A DNA stretch of 64,000 bases from Acinetobacter celticus (GTDB lineage Bacteria; Pseudomonadota; Gammaproteobacteria; Pseudomonadales; Moraxellaceae). The notes below the pieces were generated by a model. That model saw only the letters and a list, made by a program, of their open reading frames with translations. It made no database searches and was not told the DNA's origin. The stretch lies in the NCBI RefSeq assembly GCF_001707755.1, contig NZ_MBDL01000012.1, positions 1 to 64,000 on the forward strand. Reading direction: 5' to 3'. Below are positions 19,705-28,454 of the stretch, one piece after another. The position numbers were made by a program, and so were the translations under genes. How positions within the stretch are numbered: the stretch's first letter is position 1; every line of letters begins with the position of its first letter.

Positions 19705-21003
19705 ATGGCAAAAACGGCAAGCACGCCTGGTCGCCGCTTTATGAAACTTGCCAGTATGACTGCAAGTATTGCAAGCAAAACCGTTTCAAATTCCATTCGA
19801 AATTTAACTGCCGATGAAGAGCAGAAAAATGCCTCGCGCAGTAAATTATTTCAAGACATTGGCCTGCAAATTGCGGACACCTTGGGAGAAATGAAGGGGG
19901 CTGTGATGAAAGTGGGGCAAATTGCCTCACAATACAAAGACATTTTCCCTCCTGAAGTTGCAAAAGCCATTGGCAAGTTACAACGTCAAGCACCGCCCAT
20001 GCCCTTTGCAGAAATTAAAGCACAGGTCGAAAAAGAACTAGGAAAACCCCTGCTCAACATTTTTAAAAGTTTTGATGAAATTCCTTTTGCGGCAGCCTCG
20101 ATTGGCCAAGTACATAAAGCGGTGTTACCCAATGGACAACAGGTCGTGGTCAAAGTGCAGTACCCTGGGGTAGATGAAGCTTGTGAAAGTGACTTAAAAC
20201 AAGTCCGTTTGGCTTTACGTTTAATGGGCGTTTTAAAAGTTGACCGTAAACTACAAGACCGTTTATTTAAAGAAATACAAGAAAGTTTAGACAATGAATT
20301 GAACTATGAAGTTGAAGCACAAAATTTAGATGTTGCGCGCACCTTTCATGAAGCCTTAGATAATAAAATTATTATTCCCAAAGTCTTCCCTGAGTTTTCT
20401 TCACGTCATGTGCTTACCTTAAGTTTTGAGCACGGTGAAAGTATTGAAACTGCCAGCACATGGTCACAAGAAACACGTAACGAACTGGGTCGCAGACTTT
20501 TTCGTGCTATGGGACAGGAAATCTTTTTTCTTAAACGTTTTCATTGTGACCCGCATCCCGGCAACTTTGCTTTCCGTGAAGATGGTACGGTGATTATTTA
20601 TGATTTTGGTGGAGTAAAAATTTTATCTAGTGAGATTGTGCATCATTTTAAACTGCTGATTCATACTGCACGCGAAGGCAATATTGCTGAAATGGAAGAG
20701 CAGTTAGATACACTGCATTCACTGGCTGAAAAGGGTAAATTCCCAGAAGCCCTATATCAACAATGGCTTGAAGTTTTAATGCGTCCCCTAACCACACATT
20801 ATAATTTTGCTGAAAATTCGGCTCATCATGACGGCGTAGAATTGGTGAAAGCATCACTCAAATATTGGGATGTGTTTAAACCCTCTCCAGATACGTTAAT
20901 GGTGAATCGTACCGTTTCAGGCCATTACTGGAACATGATTCATTTAAAAGTCCATGATGATCTAACAGATATTTTTGAAGAGTTAGTTCCACCGCGCAAC
21001 TAA
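19705..21003 (+). CDS. ABC1/UbiB-family atypical kinase
   Basis: 432 residues. The ABC1 signature is complete: KxGQ motif (MKVGQIAS, near residue 73), the Ala-rich loop AAASIGQVHKA, the VVVKVQYPG lysine, HCDPHPGNF catalytic loop and the IYDFGG metal motif. These proteins (UbiB/AarF/ADCK) are atypical ATPases or kinases that support ubiquinone or other lipid metabolism. It lacks the long C-terminal TM region of classical UbiB, so it is a second, soluble-type homologue, not clearly ubiB itself. Monocistronic. Confidence 0.9.
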   Translation: MAKTASTPGRRFMKLASMTASIASKTVSNSIRNLTADEEQKNASRSKLFQDIGLQIADTLGEMKGAVMKVGQIASQYKDIFPPEVAKAIGKLQRQAPPMPFAEIKAQVEKELGKPLLNIFKSFDEIPFAAASIGQVHKAVLPNGQQVVVKVQYPGVDEACESDLKQVRLALRLMGVLKVDRKLQDRLFKEIQESLDNELNYEVEAQNLDVARTFHEALDNKIIIPKVFPEFSSRHVLTLSFEHGESIETASTWSQETRNELGRRLFRAMGQEIFFLKRFHCDPHPGNFAFREDGTVIIYDFGGVKILSSEIVHHFKLLIHTAREGNIAEMEEQLDTLHSLAEKGKFPEALYQQWLEVLMRPLTTHYNFAENSAHHDGVELVKASLKYWDVFKPSPDTLMVNRTVSGHYWNMIHLKVHDDLTDIFEELVPPRN

Positions 21004-21014
21004 CCTCTTTTTAA

Positions 21015-21039
21015 ACCCAGTTACAGATTGCAACTGGGT
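21015..21039 (+). terminator. Hairpin after the ABC1 kinase gene
   Basis: Stem ACCCAGTT / AACTGGGT 12 bases after the stop codon; the T tract after it is weak (CATATTTA), so termination may be inefficient. Confidence 0.5.
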
Positions 21040-21394
21040 CATATTTACATTGTATTGTGGCATCCTAATATTTCTTTATTAAAAGTCTGATAGAGCAATA
21101 AAATACCTTCCGCTATCTATTTTGCATATAAAGAAGTGCGCTCTCATAACGCCAATATTTTTTATCATTGCTCACACTTTAAATACTACGCAAATATTTG
21201 AATATAAAGGACAAAACCATTCCGATATTCCTTTGGATATTTCTAGCGCTTCACATCTGTTTTTATATGGATGAACAACGTAAATCTGCAATAATGAACG
21301 TCATATTGCCAACGTCAATAAACGCTTTGCACGTTTCAAATGCTCACAATAAGTTCAGCTTCACTTAAGGTTGCTCTTTTAAAGTAAAACCATG
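21040..21394. other. Noncoding gap upstream of an orphan terminator
   Basis: About 350 bases with no supported ORF. A possible promoter, TTGCAC (21327-21332), 17 bases, TAAGTT (21350-21355), precedes the orphan terminator at 21395. AACGTCA occurs twice as a short direct repeat (21298-21320). Otherwise AT-rich with nothing recognisable. Confidence 0.4.
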
Positions 21395-21436
21395 AAGAAG
21401 CCTAAGACCCCTCCTCCAGCTTAGGCTTCTTTTTTA
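21362..21436 (+). ncRNA. Candidate small RNA of about 75 nt
   Basis: A strong plus-strand terminator (12-base stem AAGAAGCCTAAG / CTTAGGCTTCTT and T run) stands 390 bases after the nearest plus-strand gene and has a possible promoter 40 bases in front. The hairpin loop ACCCCTCCTCCAG is C-rich and complementary to Shine-Dalgarno sequences. That arrangement fits a trans-acting sRNA. No known RNA family was recognised, and no expression evidence is available from sequence alone. Confidence 0.3.
21395..21436 (+). terminator. Orphan Rho-independent terminator
   Basis: Perfect 12-base stem AAGAAGCCTAAG / CTTAGGCTTCTT with a 13-base loop and trailing Ts on the plus strand. The T tract is only on the plus strand, so it does not serve the converging crcB gene well. 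Confidence 0.85.
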
Positions 21437-21508
21437 TGCTTTTTTAAATTTCTAGCATATGAAAAAACCACGCAGAATAGCTGTATTCAGAGAATAACTT
21501 CTTTTACT

Positions 21509-21886
21509 TTAGTTTTTTAATACCAGTTGCAACAAATAAAAACCGAGTGCTAAAACAATCACGCCAAGCATTAAACTAGAAAGTGCATAACTTAAGGCCA
21601 AACCATTTTGACCATGCCGAAGAAGCTGAAAGGTTTCTAAACCAAAGCTGGAAAATGTAGTGAACCCACCTAAAATACCCACCATTAAAAAAAGACGTGC
21701 TTCTTGTTGTAGCACTGGATATTTTTGTGTAAATGCAAAAAATACGCCTGCCAAAAAACAGCCGAACATGTTGACCCACCACGTGGTCCATGGGAAAAAT
21801 CCGCTGGGCTTAACCAACCATACACTTGCGCTGTAGCGCAAACTTGCCCCAATTGCACCACCTAATGCGACCAACAGCCAATTCAT
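21509..21886 (-). CDS. crcB: Fluoride channel CrcB/FluC
   Basis: 125-residue four-TM protein that forms dual-topology dimers exporting fluoride. The family motifs GGAIGASLRY near the N-terminus, TWWVNMFGCFLAG (the conserved Asn channel residue) and GGFTTFSSFGLE (sodium-site Thr and phenylalanine-box residues) are intact. No fluoride riboswitch is visible in the 138 bases upstream. Divergent from the NYN-domain gene. Confidence 0.93.
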   Translation of the reverse strand: MNWLLVALGGAIGASLRYSASVWLVKPSGFFPWTTWWVNMFGCFLAGVFFAFTQKYPVLQQEARLFLMVGILGGFTTFSSFGLETFQLLRHGQNGLALSYALSSLMLGVIVLALGFYLLQLVLKN

Positions 21887-22024
21887 GCCTTAAACCTATT
21901 TAATATCTAAGAGTAATACTAAAAATTAGTTTAACTCGATTTAATACTAAGAACGTATAGCCATATCATCACAATTATTTTAAATTAAATAAATACATTA
22001 AAAATAATGCATTAGGATTAAAAA

Positions 22025-22768
22025 TTGGCTGATCATATTGAGAAAAAGAAAATCGTTGTACTGATTGATGCTGATAATGCCCAATTATCCAAACTTGAAG
22101 CCATATTGGAAGAAACTGCGGCACGCGGTCAAATCATTACAAAAAGGGCTTATGGTGATTGGTCAAAAGACACATTAAAAAATTGGAAAAATAGTTTAAA
22201 TACTCTTGCAATACAGCCTATTCAGCAGTTCGCTTATACTTCTGGAAAAAATGCGACAGATTCTTCTATTATTATTGATGCAATGGACTTACTTTACGGA
22301 CAAAGACATGACACTTTTGTCATTGTATCAAGCGATAGTGACTTTACCCGATTGGCATCTCGACTACGTGAATCAGAAATTTTTGTAATTGGTTTTGGCC
22401 AAAATAAAACACCATTGGCCTTTAGAAATGCTTGTGATGATTTTATATTTACTGAAAACCTGAACAATGACAGCGGTGATGAAAAAACCAATCAACCTCT
22501 GCAAATAGCAAAACCAAAGAAAGTGACCGAATTAGTTCCCTTATTGACTAAAGCATGGAGCCAATTCCGCGAAGAAGATGGATGGGCGAATTTATCATTT
22601 GTTGGTACATATATTAAACGTAGCCGACCCGATTTTGATCCGAGAACATATGGCTGTACTAAGCTTTCAGATATTATTCGTAAACTCGAAAAATACTTTA
22701 ATCATAAAATGATTTCCGTTAATGGAAGTAAAGCCTCTATTATGGTTTATCAACTAAAAGCCTCTTAA
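22025..22768 (+). CDS. NYN-domain (LabA-like) protein with C-terminal OST-HTH/LOTUS-like domain
   Basis: 247 residues. The N-terminal PIN-like NYN domain shows the acidic residues of an RNase active site: VVLIDADNAQ (residues 11-20), GKNATDSSIIIDAMDL and VSSDSDFTRLASRLRE. Residues ~170-245 resemble an OST-HTH/LOTUS domain (WANLSFVGTYIKRSRPDFDPRTYG is split here as WANLSFVG and RSRPDFDPRTYG), usually RNA-binding. The start is a TTG with AGGA six bases upstream; the next in-frame start would lose the first acidic residue. A role in RNA cleavage is inferred from the family only. Confidence 0.85.
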   Translation: MADHIEKKKIVVLIDADNAQLSKLEAILEETAARGQIITKRAYGDWSKDTLKNWKNSLNTLAIQPIQQFAYTSGKNATDSSIIIDAMDLLYGQRHDTFVIVSSDSDFTRLASRLRESEIFVIGFGQNKTPLAFRNACDDFIFTENLNNDSGDEKTNQPLQIAKPKKVTELVPLLTKAWSQFREEDGWANLSFVGTYIKRSRPDFDPRTYGCTKLSDIIRKLEKYFNHKMISVNGSKASIMVYQLKAS

Positions 22769-22788
22769 CTTTTCACAGGATACTGGAT

Positions 22789-23121
22789 ATGGCTCAAGAA
22801 TTATTGGCGCAGTTACAAGCTGGTGAAGCAAAATTTGCAGATGTGATTGCATTTATTGAAGCGCGTTATACCCACACCCCAACAGCCTTTCAAAATGGTC
22901 AACAAGCCAATACGGCCAATGAAAACCAAGGCAGTGCAAAAGTATTTTCCTTTGCACAACTCAATCACTTGAATCAGGCACAAACCTTAAGCTTATTTGC
23001 AGAACATTATGCCTCTGTGTTGGCAACACCAGACGCGACAGATCATCAAAATATTCGTCAATTTATGCAAAAAGGTTGGGATGGTATTCAATTTGAAGGT
23101 CAGGCTTTAAGCGCAAAATAA
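22789..23121 (+). CDS. HopJ type III effector family protein
   Basis: 110-residue soluble protein matching the HopJ (HopPmaJ) family: N-terminal helix LLAQLQAGEAKFADVIAFIEARY, split here as LLAQLQAGEAKF and DVIAFIEARY, then TPTAFQNG and the C-terminal IRQFMQKGWDGIQFEG. The name comes from a Pseudomonas syringae protein, but homologues are widespread in bacteria lacking type III secretion, so it is not evidence for an effector. No secretion genes are nearby. It follows the NYN gene by 20 bases and may share its transcript. Confidence 0.85.
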   Translation: MAQELLAQLQAGEAKFADVIAFIEARYTHTPTAFQNGQQANTANENQGSAKVFSFAQLNHLNQAQTLSLFAEHYASVLATPDATDHQNIRQFMQKGWDGIQFEGQALSAK

Positions 23122-23325
23122 TCTATTTATTCGACCAGATGCTTTGACGCTCTTCATAAAATAGAGGCGTACAAGTCAGATGGATACCAATTTTTCTGAT
23201 GATCCATTTTGGTATCATCAGAAAAACAACAGGCTTTTATTCTTTCGGACTTAAAAAATAATTCAATATTAATCAAAATAATAGAGCATCAAGTATTCTA
23301 CCCTCGATTTAAGCCATTTAATCCA

Positions 23326-23736
23326 TTAAGAAACTCTTACTCGACATTTCCATTCATCTATCGATGTTTTTTCCCAAGCTCGCGCATGTCTTAAATGAAG
23401 CACTTCGTCACCCGCTTGCATTGCGGTAAAACGATAGGTTTTTTTACCACCAACACCCACCATGGGTATATCAGACTTCTGTGGTGTGGTTTGATAAATT
23501 TCTTCTGCTTTAAACAACTTCGGATTTTCGGTTAAAGCCCAAACATAGCCTGTACTTGGGTTTTCATCCAAAATAACTTCTAGCGTTTGACCTCTGTCCA
23601 TTTCCAATAAGGCAGGACAAGACTGCTGACTGGTAAAGACATGCGTCTTGCCATCAACTGTCGAGCTCATACTGGCGCACCCACTCAAACCTAAAGCTAA
23701 AATCAAAGCCAATCCAAGCGTTTTTACCTTCATCAT
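23326..23736 (-). CDS. Chagasin-type (I42) peptidase inhibitor lipoprotein
   Basis: 136 residues with lipobox LSGC (cysteine at about residue 20). The domain has the three inhibitory loops of the chagasin family: NPSTGY, GVGGKK and RAWE, in the expected order. Such proteins inhibit papain-like cysteine peptidases; in bacteria the target is generally unknown. It lies 28 bases downstream of the next exported protein gene and is likely cotranscribed with it. Confidence 0.85.
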   Translation of the reverse strand: MMKVKTLGLALILALGLSGCASMSSTVDGKTHVFTSQQSCPALLEMDRGQTLEVILDENPSTGYVWALTENPKLFKAEEIYQTTPQKSDIPMVGVGGKKTYRFTAMQAGDEVLHLRHARAWEKTSIDEWKCRVRVS

Positions 23737-23764
23737 TCAAACCTTTTATACTTCATTGCTGGTA

Positions 23765-24325
23765 TTAACTTTTAACGCGTTCAATCCATTGAATTGAACT
23801 CACACGGAATACTTCGCATGCGCCATCCCCTGTATCGGTTGGGGTTAACGATGATGTCCAAACCAAATCTTTATCTTTAATTTCAACCAATTCGCCTTTT
23901 AAACGCACCAAATCACCCCGTTTTACAGTTTTAATCTGTTTGGCAATTTCAGGGTTCGACGGGATGATGTGCATATTGGATACCATCATCATGGCCTGCT
24001 TGGTCGGAACAGGGACTTTATCCATTTTCCAATTTAAATAGCGGTCATATTGGTTAACACTAATATGTCGGGCAATCTCAGGTTCAGCAAACATGCCCCA
24101 ACTCACAGCATAGTCAATAGGAGAGAATTTTGCCTGTTCGTCATCGGTATATATTTTTGAGCCTAAAATACGAAAATCGCCATTAAACGGCTGTAATACC
24201 GAAATGGATTGTTCTTTAGATGCAGGCGCTAAACCTTTGGCAATATTATAGTCTGCCGATGCATGGACACCTGCATTTAACAGCATCACCGCGGTGACTG
24301 CGCTGAATAAAATACGTTTGATCAT
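23765..24325 (-). CDS. Exported protein of unknown function, paralogue of 25229-25825
   Basis: 186 residues with a cleavable-type signal peptide (hydrophobic residues 5-22). Recognisable blocks are SPIDYAVSWGMFA, SNMHIIPSNPEIAKQI, RGDLVRLKGELVEI and a C-terminal GDGACEVFRVSSI. I have seen this pattern in uncharacterised proteobacterial proteins but know no function. A shorter relative with corresponding blocks (VKVGQKIYLKGEWV, CGLFRVDQL) is encoded nearby at 25229-25825. Probably operonic with the I42 inhibitor downstream. Confidence 0.8.
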   Translation of the reverse strand: MIKRILFSAVTAVMLLNAGVHASADYNIAKGLAPASKEQSISVLQPFNGDFRILGSKIYTDDEQAKFSPIDYAVSWGMFAEPEIARHISVNQYDRYLNWKMDKVPVPTKQAMMMVSNMHIIPSNPEIAKQIKTVKRGDLVRLKGELVEIKDKDLVWTSSLTPTDTGDGACEVFRVSSIQWIERVKS

Positions 24326-24594
24326 CGGCTTACCTCTTTCATGGTTCTGTTACATTCATCTTGACTGACACGACTGAACCTAAAAATTTAAAACTTTTAG
24401 TGAGTCTGCTTTTACAAGATTAAATCCATCTTAAATTGAGTATTTCATGCTTCGTTATAAGTCTATATTACGCAAGAAATCTGAAGTAACCTTAGTAACT
24501 TGGTAACAAAACGCTTTCATCTATCTAGCCCATGCTTAAATTTTGAAGCAACTTCAGCTAAGCTTGAAATAACAGCAAGAAGAATATTAATCTC

Positions 24595-25218
24595 ATGATT
24601 TATAAATTTTATCAGCAACATATTTTCCCGCATGTACTAAATCAGGTTATGCAAACCCCAAGCCTGATGGATAAGCGCAGAGAATTACTCTTGCCTATTT
24701 CTGGTGATGTTTTAGAGATTGGTTTTGGAACAGGTTTAAATTTGCCGTTCTATCAACAGGTCAATACATTGTATGCGCTAGAGCCAAATCCTGATATTTA
24801 TCATTTGGCAGTGCAACGTGTGCATGAAGCCCCTTTTGAAGTACAGCATATTCAAGCTCATGCAGAAAAACTGCCTTTTGCAGACCACAGCCTAGACCAT
24901 ATTGTCAGTACATGGACGCTGTGTAGCGTTGCAAATTTAGAAACAGCTTTAGATGAAATTTATCGGGTATTAAAAGTGGGTGGGACTTTTCACCTAGTTG
25001 AACATGTACTACATGATCAAAACCTCTATATTCAACGTCTGCAAAACCTACTTACGCCAATTCAAAAACGTCTGGCCGATGGCTGTCATTTAAATCGAAA
25101 TATTCAACGTGCCTTAACCGATGCAACACTCGAACTTCGTGAATGCACTTATTTTAATGCTGTAGGTATACCGAAAATTGGCCAACGGATGTTATTGGCG
25201 CGGGCGCAAAAAACGTAG
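24595..25218 (+). CDS. Class I SAM-dependent methyltransferase
   Basis: 207 residues. Rossmann-type methyltransferase with motif I VLEIGFGTGLNL, motif II YALEPNPD, the AEKLPFADHSLD motif and post-motif RVLKVGGTFHLVEHV. It is closest in style to small UbiE/METTL7-like enzymes. The substrate is not predictable. It is flanked by two minus-strand genes for related exported proteins; whether the three are functionally linked is unclear. Confidence 0.85.
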   Translation: MIYKFYQQHIFPHVLNQVMQTPSLMDKRRELLLPISGDVLEIGFGTGLNLPFYQQVNTLYALEPNPDIYHLAVQRVHEAPFEVQHIQAHAEKLPFADHSLDHIVSTWTLCSVANLETALDEIYRVLKVGGTFHLVEHVLHDQNLYIQRLQNLLTPIQKRLADGCHLNRNIQRALTDATLELRECTYFNAVGIPKIGQRMLLARAQKT

Positions 25219-25228
25219 CAGTAAAAAA

Positions 25229-25825
25229 TTAGGACATGTTCTGAAGTTGATCGACACGAAAAAGCCCGCAGACTTTGCCCTGTTTCACTGCATCGAAATT
25301 GCGATGATAAAGGTTTACGCCTTTAGAAGGAGTTTGTGCATTAACCCACTCGCCTTTTAAATAAATTTTCTGTCCAACTTTGACTTGTCTTAACTGATTT
25401 GCCACCTGTTCAGTCGAGGCAATGACCGACAGGTTTTTTAATTCAGGAATAAATGCTTCCTGTGTTTGCCCAGTATTATTGTTAGCCTTAAGTTGATAAC
25501 AACGTTGCTCCTGCTGTATTTTAAATTCTGACTCTAATTGCTTTAAATTCAGCTGCTCAGTTGCAAGCAATAAATCGATATTACTCAGATAGGCTAAATC
25601 TGAAAAACTACCGACAATTGGGGATGCAGGATGAAGCACATGACGACGCGGGCTATAATAGTCTTTAGCAAGCACTGTAAATGTACCTGACATCGGGGTA
25701 ATACTTTCAACTTGAAAGTTTTTCAAAACCCCTTTTTGCGCTAAATTTGGAATAGCGCGAAAGTATTCGGCCCAAATCCAAATGAGTAACAACAACGCTA
25801 CACCTGCAATGGTCAGCTGTTTCAT
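25229..25825 (-). CDS. Membrane-anchored protein of unknown function, paralogue of 23765-24325
   Basis: 198 residues with an N-terminal hydrophobic anchor (residues 5-19). Matching blocks with 23765-24325 are the IP..KNLSVIAST segment, VGQKIYLKGEWV and CGLFRVDQL. The central region is divergent and Gln/Leu rich. No family is recognised beyond that shared pattern. It ends 10 bases from the convergent methyltransferase gene and sits just downstream of the Holliday-junction-resolvase-like gene, 25 bases away, so the latter pair is likely an operon. Confidence 0.78.
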   Translation of the reverse strand: MKQLTIAGVALLLLIWIWAEYFRAIPNLAQKGVLKNFQVESITPMSGTFTVLAKDYYSPRRHVLHPASPIVGSFSDLAYLSNIDLLLATEQLNLKQLESEFKIQQEQRCYQLKANNNTGQTQEAFIPELKNLSVIASTEQVANQLRQVKVGQKIYLKGEWVNAQTPSKGVNLYHRNFDAVKQGKVCGLFRVDQLQNMS

Positions 25826-25850
25826 CCTGTTATCCTATGCTTTAAATGAC

Positions 25851-26318
25851 TTAATCATCAAAATTAATTCGAATGGTTTCAAAGCGAATACGTCCTGCTG
25901 CAATGGCTTGAGCAATGGCTTGTTGCCCTTTGGTTAGACGTGCGCCCCCACTTTTAATATCAATCAACACCACTTCAATATCGTCAGGGTGACCATTGCC
26001 ATCACGCAAGTCGGTATATCCATTAAAAACAATATAATCGACAGGATCACCTAAAAATTTGGCATCACTGGGTAAATACTGAAACTCGGGCAAAATAGGC
26101 GCCAGTTGCTCTGCCATCTTGCCTTTGAGCACCGCACGGCTAGTATTCACACTGCGTTTTTGCGCTTGAACCAACGCCTGTTGGTGTTCTAATTCTAACT
26201 CTGCAATGTATTGTTCATACTCTGCTTTCACTCGCCCATTACGGGTATTGCTTAAAATTAGTGTGGTTAATACCACGCCAATGCAAGCACCAATTAACAT
26301 GGCCATCCAAATGGACAT
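25851..26318 (-). CDS. Membrane-anchored Holliday-junction resolvase-like protein
   Basis: 155 residues. Residues 4-23 form a TM helix followed by a Glu/Gln-rich coiled coil (to ~55). The rest matches the Endonuc_Holl-type domain: SRAVLKGKMAEQLAPILPEF, PSDAKFLGDPVDYIVFNGY, then VVLIDIKSGGARLTKGQQAI. The E...D...DxK residues fit a PD-(D/E)xK nuclease fold. Nuclease activity is assumed from the fold only; no recombination genes adjoin it. Confidence 0.82.
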   Translation of the reverse strand: MSIWMAMLIGACIGVVLTTLILSNTRNGRVKAEYEQYIAELELEHQQALVQAQKRSVNTSRAVLKGKMAEQLAPILPEFQYLPSDAKFLGDPVDYIVFNGYTDLRDGNGHPDDIEVVLIDIKSGGARLTKGQQAIAQAIAAGRIRFETIRINFDD

Positions 26319-26443
26319 TCGTTCTTCCTAATTTTAAAAATGGCTTAAATTCAATTCATAGTGCGACTTTTGTCATGTGTCCTATTCATCGCATAAAAGA
26401 ATGATATGCTAGGGCCGAGCAGAATAAAATCATTAATCGGGTT

Positions 26444-27088
26444 ATGAAAACAATCTTAGTTGCGAATCAAAAAGGCGGTTGCGGAAAAACCATTACAGCC
26501 ATCAATTTAGCTTCTGCTTTAGCGCAAAAGGGTTATAAAGTTGCTCTTGCCGATGCAGACAATCAAAAATCAGCACTACAATGGCTGAAACAGCGTCCTA
26601 GTACGGTAGCGCCTATTCAAAGTCTAGATTGGCGTCATGAAAAATCAATTGGTGATGCCCCTAAAAATGTAGAATATCTGATTATTGATGCGCCTGGTGC
26701 ATTGTCAGGTGAACATGCTGAACAGCTCGTGAGTGAAGCACACGCCATTGTTACGCCCCTCCAGCCCTCATTTTTCGATATTGATTCTACCCGCCGTTTT
26801 CTTAAACATTTACAAGATATTAAACGTATTCGTAAAGGTAAAGTTCAAATTTTACTGTTGGCCAATCGGATGAAAGCCAATTCTGCCAGTTCAAAAAATA
26901 TTCAAGATTTTTTCAATAAAATTGAACAACAGCCAACCACATGGATTTCAGAACGTAGTGCCTATGGTCAGTTGGCCATGCAAGGGCTGAGTGTTTTTGA
27001 TAAAACCCAGAAAAATTATTTAAGCATACAAATGCAATGGCAACCGCTTTTAAATGCTATTATCGATGATCCAAGCAATTGGTTTTAA
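26444..27088 (+). CDS. Orphan ParA-family ATPase
   Basis: 214 residues. Deviant Walker A KGGCGKTITA at residues 10-19, Walker A' LADADNQ and the IIDAPGAL switch. Small ParA/MinD-like ATPases position plasmids, chromosomes or protein complexes. There is no ParB or parS-like repeat next to it, so it is not a partition cassette; it may position a cellular structure. Monocistronic, with a terminator downstream. Confidence 0.9.
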   Translation: MKTILVANQKGGCGKTITAINLASALAQKGYKVALADADNQKSALQWLKQRPSTVAPIQSLDWRHEKSIGDAPKNVEYLIIDAPGALSGEHAEQLVSEAHAIVTPLQPSFFDIDSTRRFLKHLQDIKRIRKGKVQILLLANRMKANSASSKNIQDFFNKIEQQPTTWISERSAYGQLAMQGLSVFDKTQKNYLSIQMQWQPLLNAIIDDPSNWF

Positions 27089-27140
27089 TTTAAAATCAGT
27101 CGTTTGGAATATCACTAAGTAGAATTATTGAATACTTACC

Positions 27141-27168
27141 AAGCTCTCGTTTTCGAGTGCTTTTTTTT
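27141..27168 (+). terminator. Terminator after the parA-like gene
   Basis: Stem AAGC-T-CTCG / CGAG-T-GCTT with one mismatch, then eight Ts. Confidence 0.75.
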
Positions 27169-27203
27169 CAGTTAAGATGGGTTAACGCCCCTAGTCAGCG
27201 ATC

Positions 27204-28331
27204 ATGAATTCAGTGCCACAATACGCGCCTACATTACAAAAAATCTTATTGTTTGGGCTATTTTTCGCCCTGATCTTTCTGAGCTTTAGTGTTCTTAAAT
27301 ATTTTATTGTCCCTGTGGTTTGGGCAACTATTATTGCCTATATGACTTGGCCTCTTTATCAAAAAGTCCTTCGTCTTTGTAATAATCGCTCAACACTCAG
27401 TGCCACCTTAATGATTCTGCTGGTGGTTTTAGTGGTCGGTTTACCAGTCATTTTTGCTATTTTCCTGCTTCAGCATGAAGGCCGAAATTTATATTATGAA
27501 CTGCAAAAACAGGTGTTCTCGGGTCATGTCAATGTCCCTGATTTCATCCGCCAATTACCGTTTATTGGCAAAGAAGTATCGCGTACTTTACGTGAATTAA
27601 ATAACGATCCGAACAGTATTATTCAGTCTGTACAATTCTGGATTCAAGGGCATTTAAACTACGGTAAAATTTTGCTGAATGAAGTCAGTAAAAATATTTT
27701 TAAACTGTGTTTTGCCGTCATGTCTCTGTTTTTTTTCTACCGTGATGGCCCCACAATTTTAAGCCAAGTCAGTAAAGCACTCGAAAAAGTCATTGGCCCA
27801 CGAATCCATCATTATCTTGCGACTATTTCAGACACCACCCGTGCAGTGGTCTATGGCGTTGGCCTAACCGCCATTGCACAAGCATTTTTGGCAGGAGTTA
27901 GTTATTTTGTAGCAGGTGTACCCAATCCCATGCTACTGACTATTATTACCTTTATTTTTGCCTTAATTCCGTTTGGCCCGCCGATCGCCTATACCGCAGT
28001 TTCTCTTTGGTTATTTTCACAAGGTCAAACCATTGAAGCCATTGGTGTGATGGTCTGGGGCGTGTGTATTGTCAGCACCGCAGACAATGTAATTCGCCCC
28101 TTGGTCATTTCTGGCGCGACACAAATTCCATTCTTACTGATTATGTTTGGGGTATTGGGTGGACTGGCAAGTTTTGGCATGGTTGGGCTATTTGTCGGCC
28201 CGGTGATTTTAGCGGTGCTGTTGGCTATTTGGCGTGAATGGCTTCATGAAACCCAAATTGAAGCCATCATGATGCCCGAGGCTTCAATGGTCCACGATTT
28301 AGATGATGAAGATCTGAAATCTAAAAAATAG
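27204..28331 (+). CDS. AI-2E/PerM-family permease
   Basis: 375 residues with about seven or eight TM helices, in the AI-2 exporter/PerM family (also includes YdiK and TqsA). The family's long extracytoplasmic loop after TM3 and the C-terminal ALIPFGPPIAYTAVSLWLF and SGATQIPFLLIMFGVLGGL segments (here in part) are present. Family members export AI-2 or act as Na/H antiporters or solute exporters; the true substrate here is unknown. The C-terminus is acidic. Confidence 0.87.
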   Translation: MNSVPQYAPTLQKILLFGLFFALIFLSFSVLKYFIVPVVWATIIAYMTWPLYQKVLRLCNNRSTLSATLMILLVVLVVGLPVIFAIFLLQHEGRNLYYELQKQVFSGHVNVPDFIRQLPFIGKEVSRTLRELNNDPNSIIQSVQFWIQGHLNYGKILLNEVSKNIFKLCFAVMSLFFFYRDGPTILSQVSKALEKVIGPRIHHYLATISDTTRAVVYGVGLTAIAQAFLAGVSYFVAGVPNPMLLTIITFIFALIPFGPPIAYTAVSLWLFSQGQTIEAIGVMVWGVCIVSTADNVIRPLVISGATQIPFLLIMFGVLGGLASFGMVGLFVGPVILAVLLAIWREWLHETQIEAIMMPEASMVHDLDDEDLKSKK

Positions 28332-28454
28332 TCTTGTTCACGGTCAACCTAAAACATTGACCGTTACAATCCCCACACTGAAATATCATGGCATTGCAAT
28401 TTTGTGTCTGTTTCAATGGTTCAAACCCATAAAAACCAGATCGGATGCCATTTT

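Noticed and set aside
21887..22024. Fluoride riboswitch upstream of crcB
   Set aside because: The conserved GG-GATGG and CTGATG parts are not visible; the region is simply AT-rich.
22789..23121. Type III secretion effector
   Set aside because: HopJ-family proteins occur widely in species without type III secretion and none of its genes are here.
26444..27088. Plasmid partition system
   Set aside because: No ParB partner or parS-like repeats adjoin the ParA; the surroundings are chromosomal.
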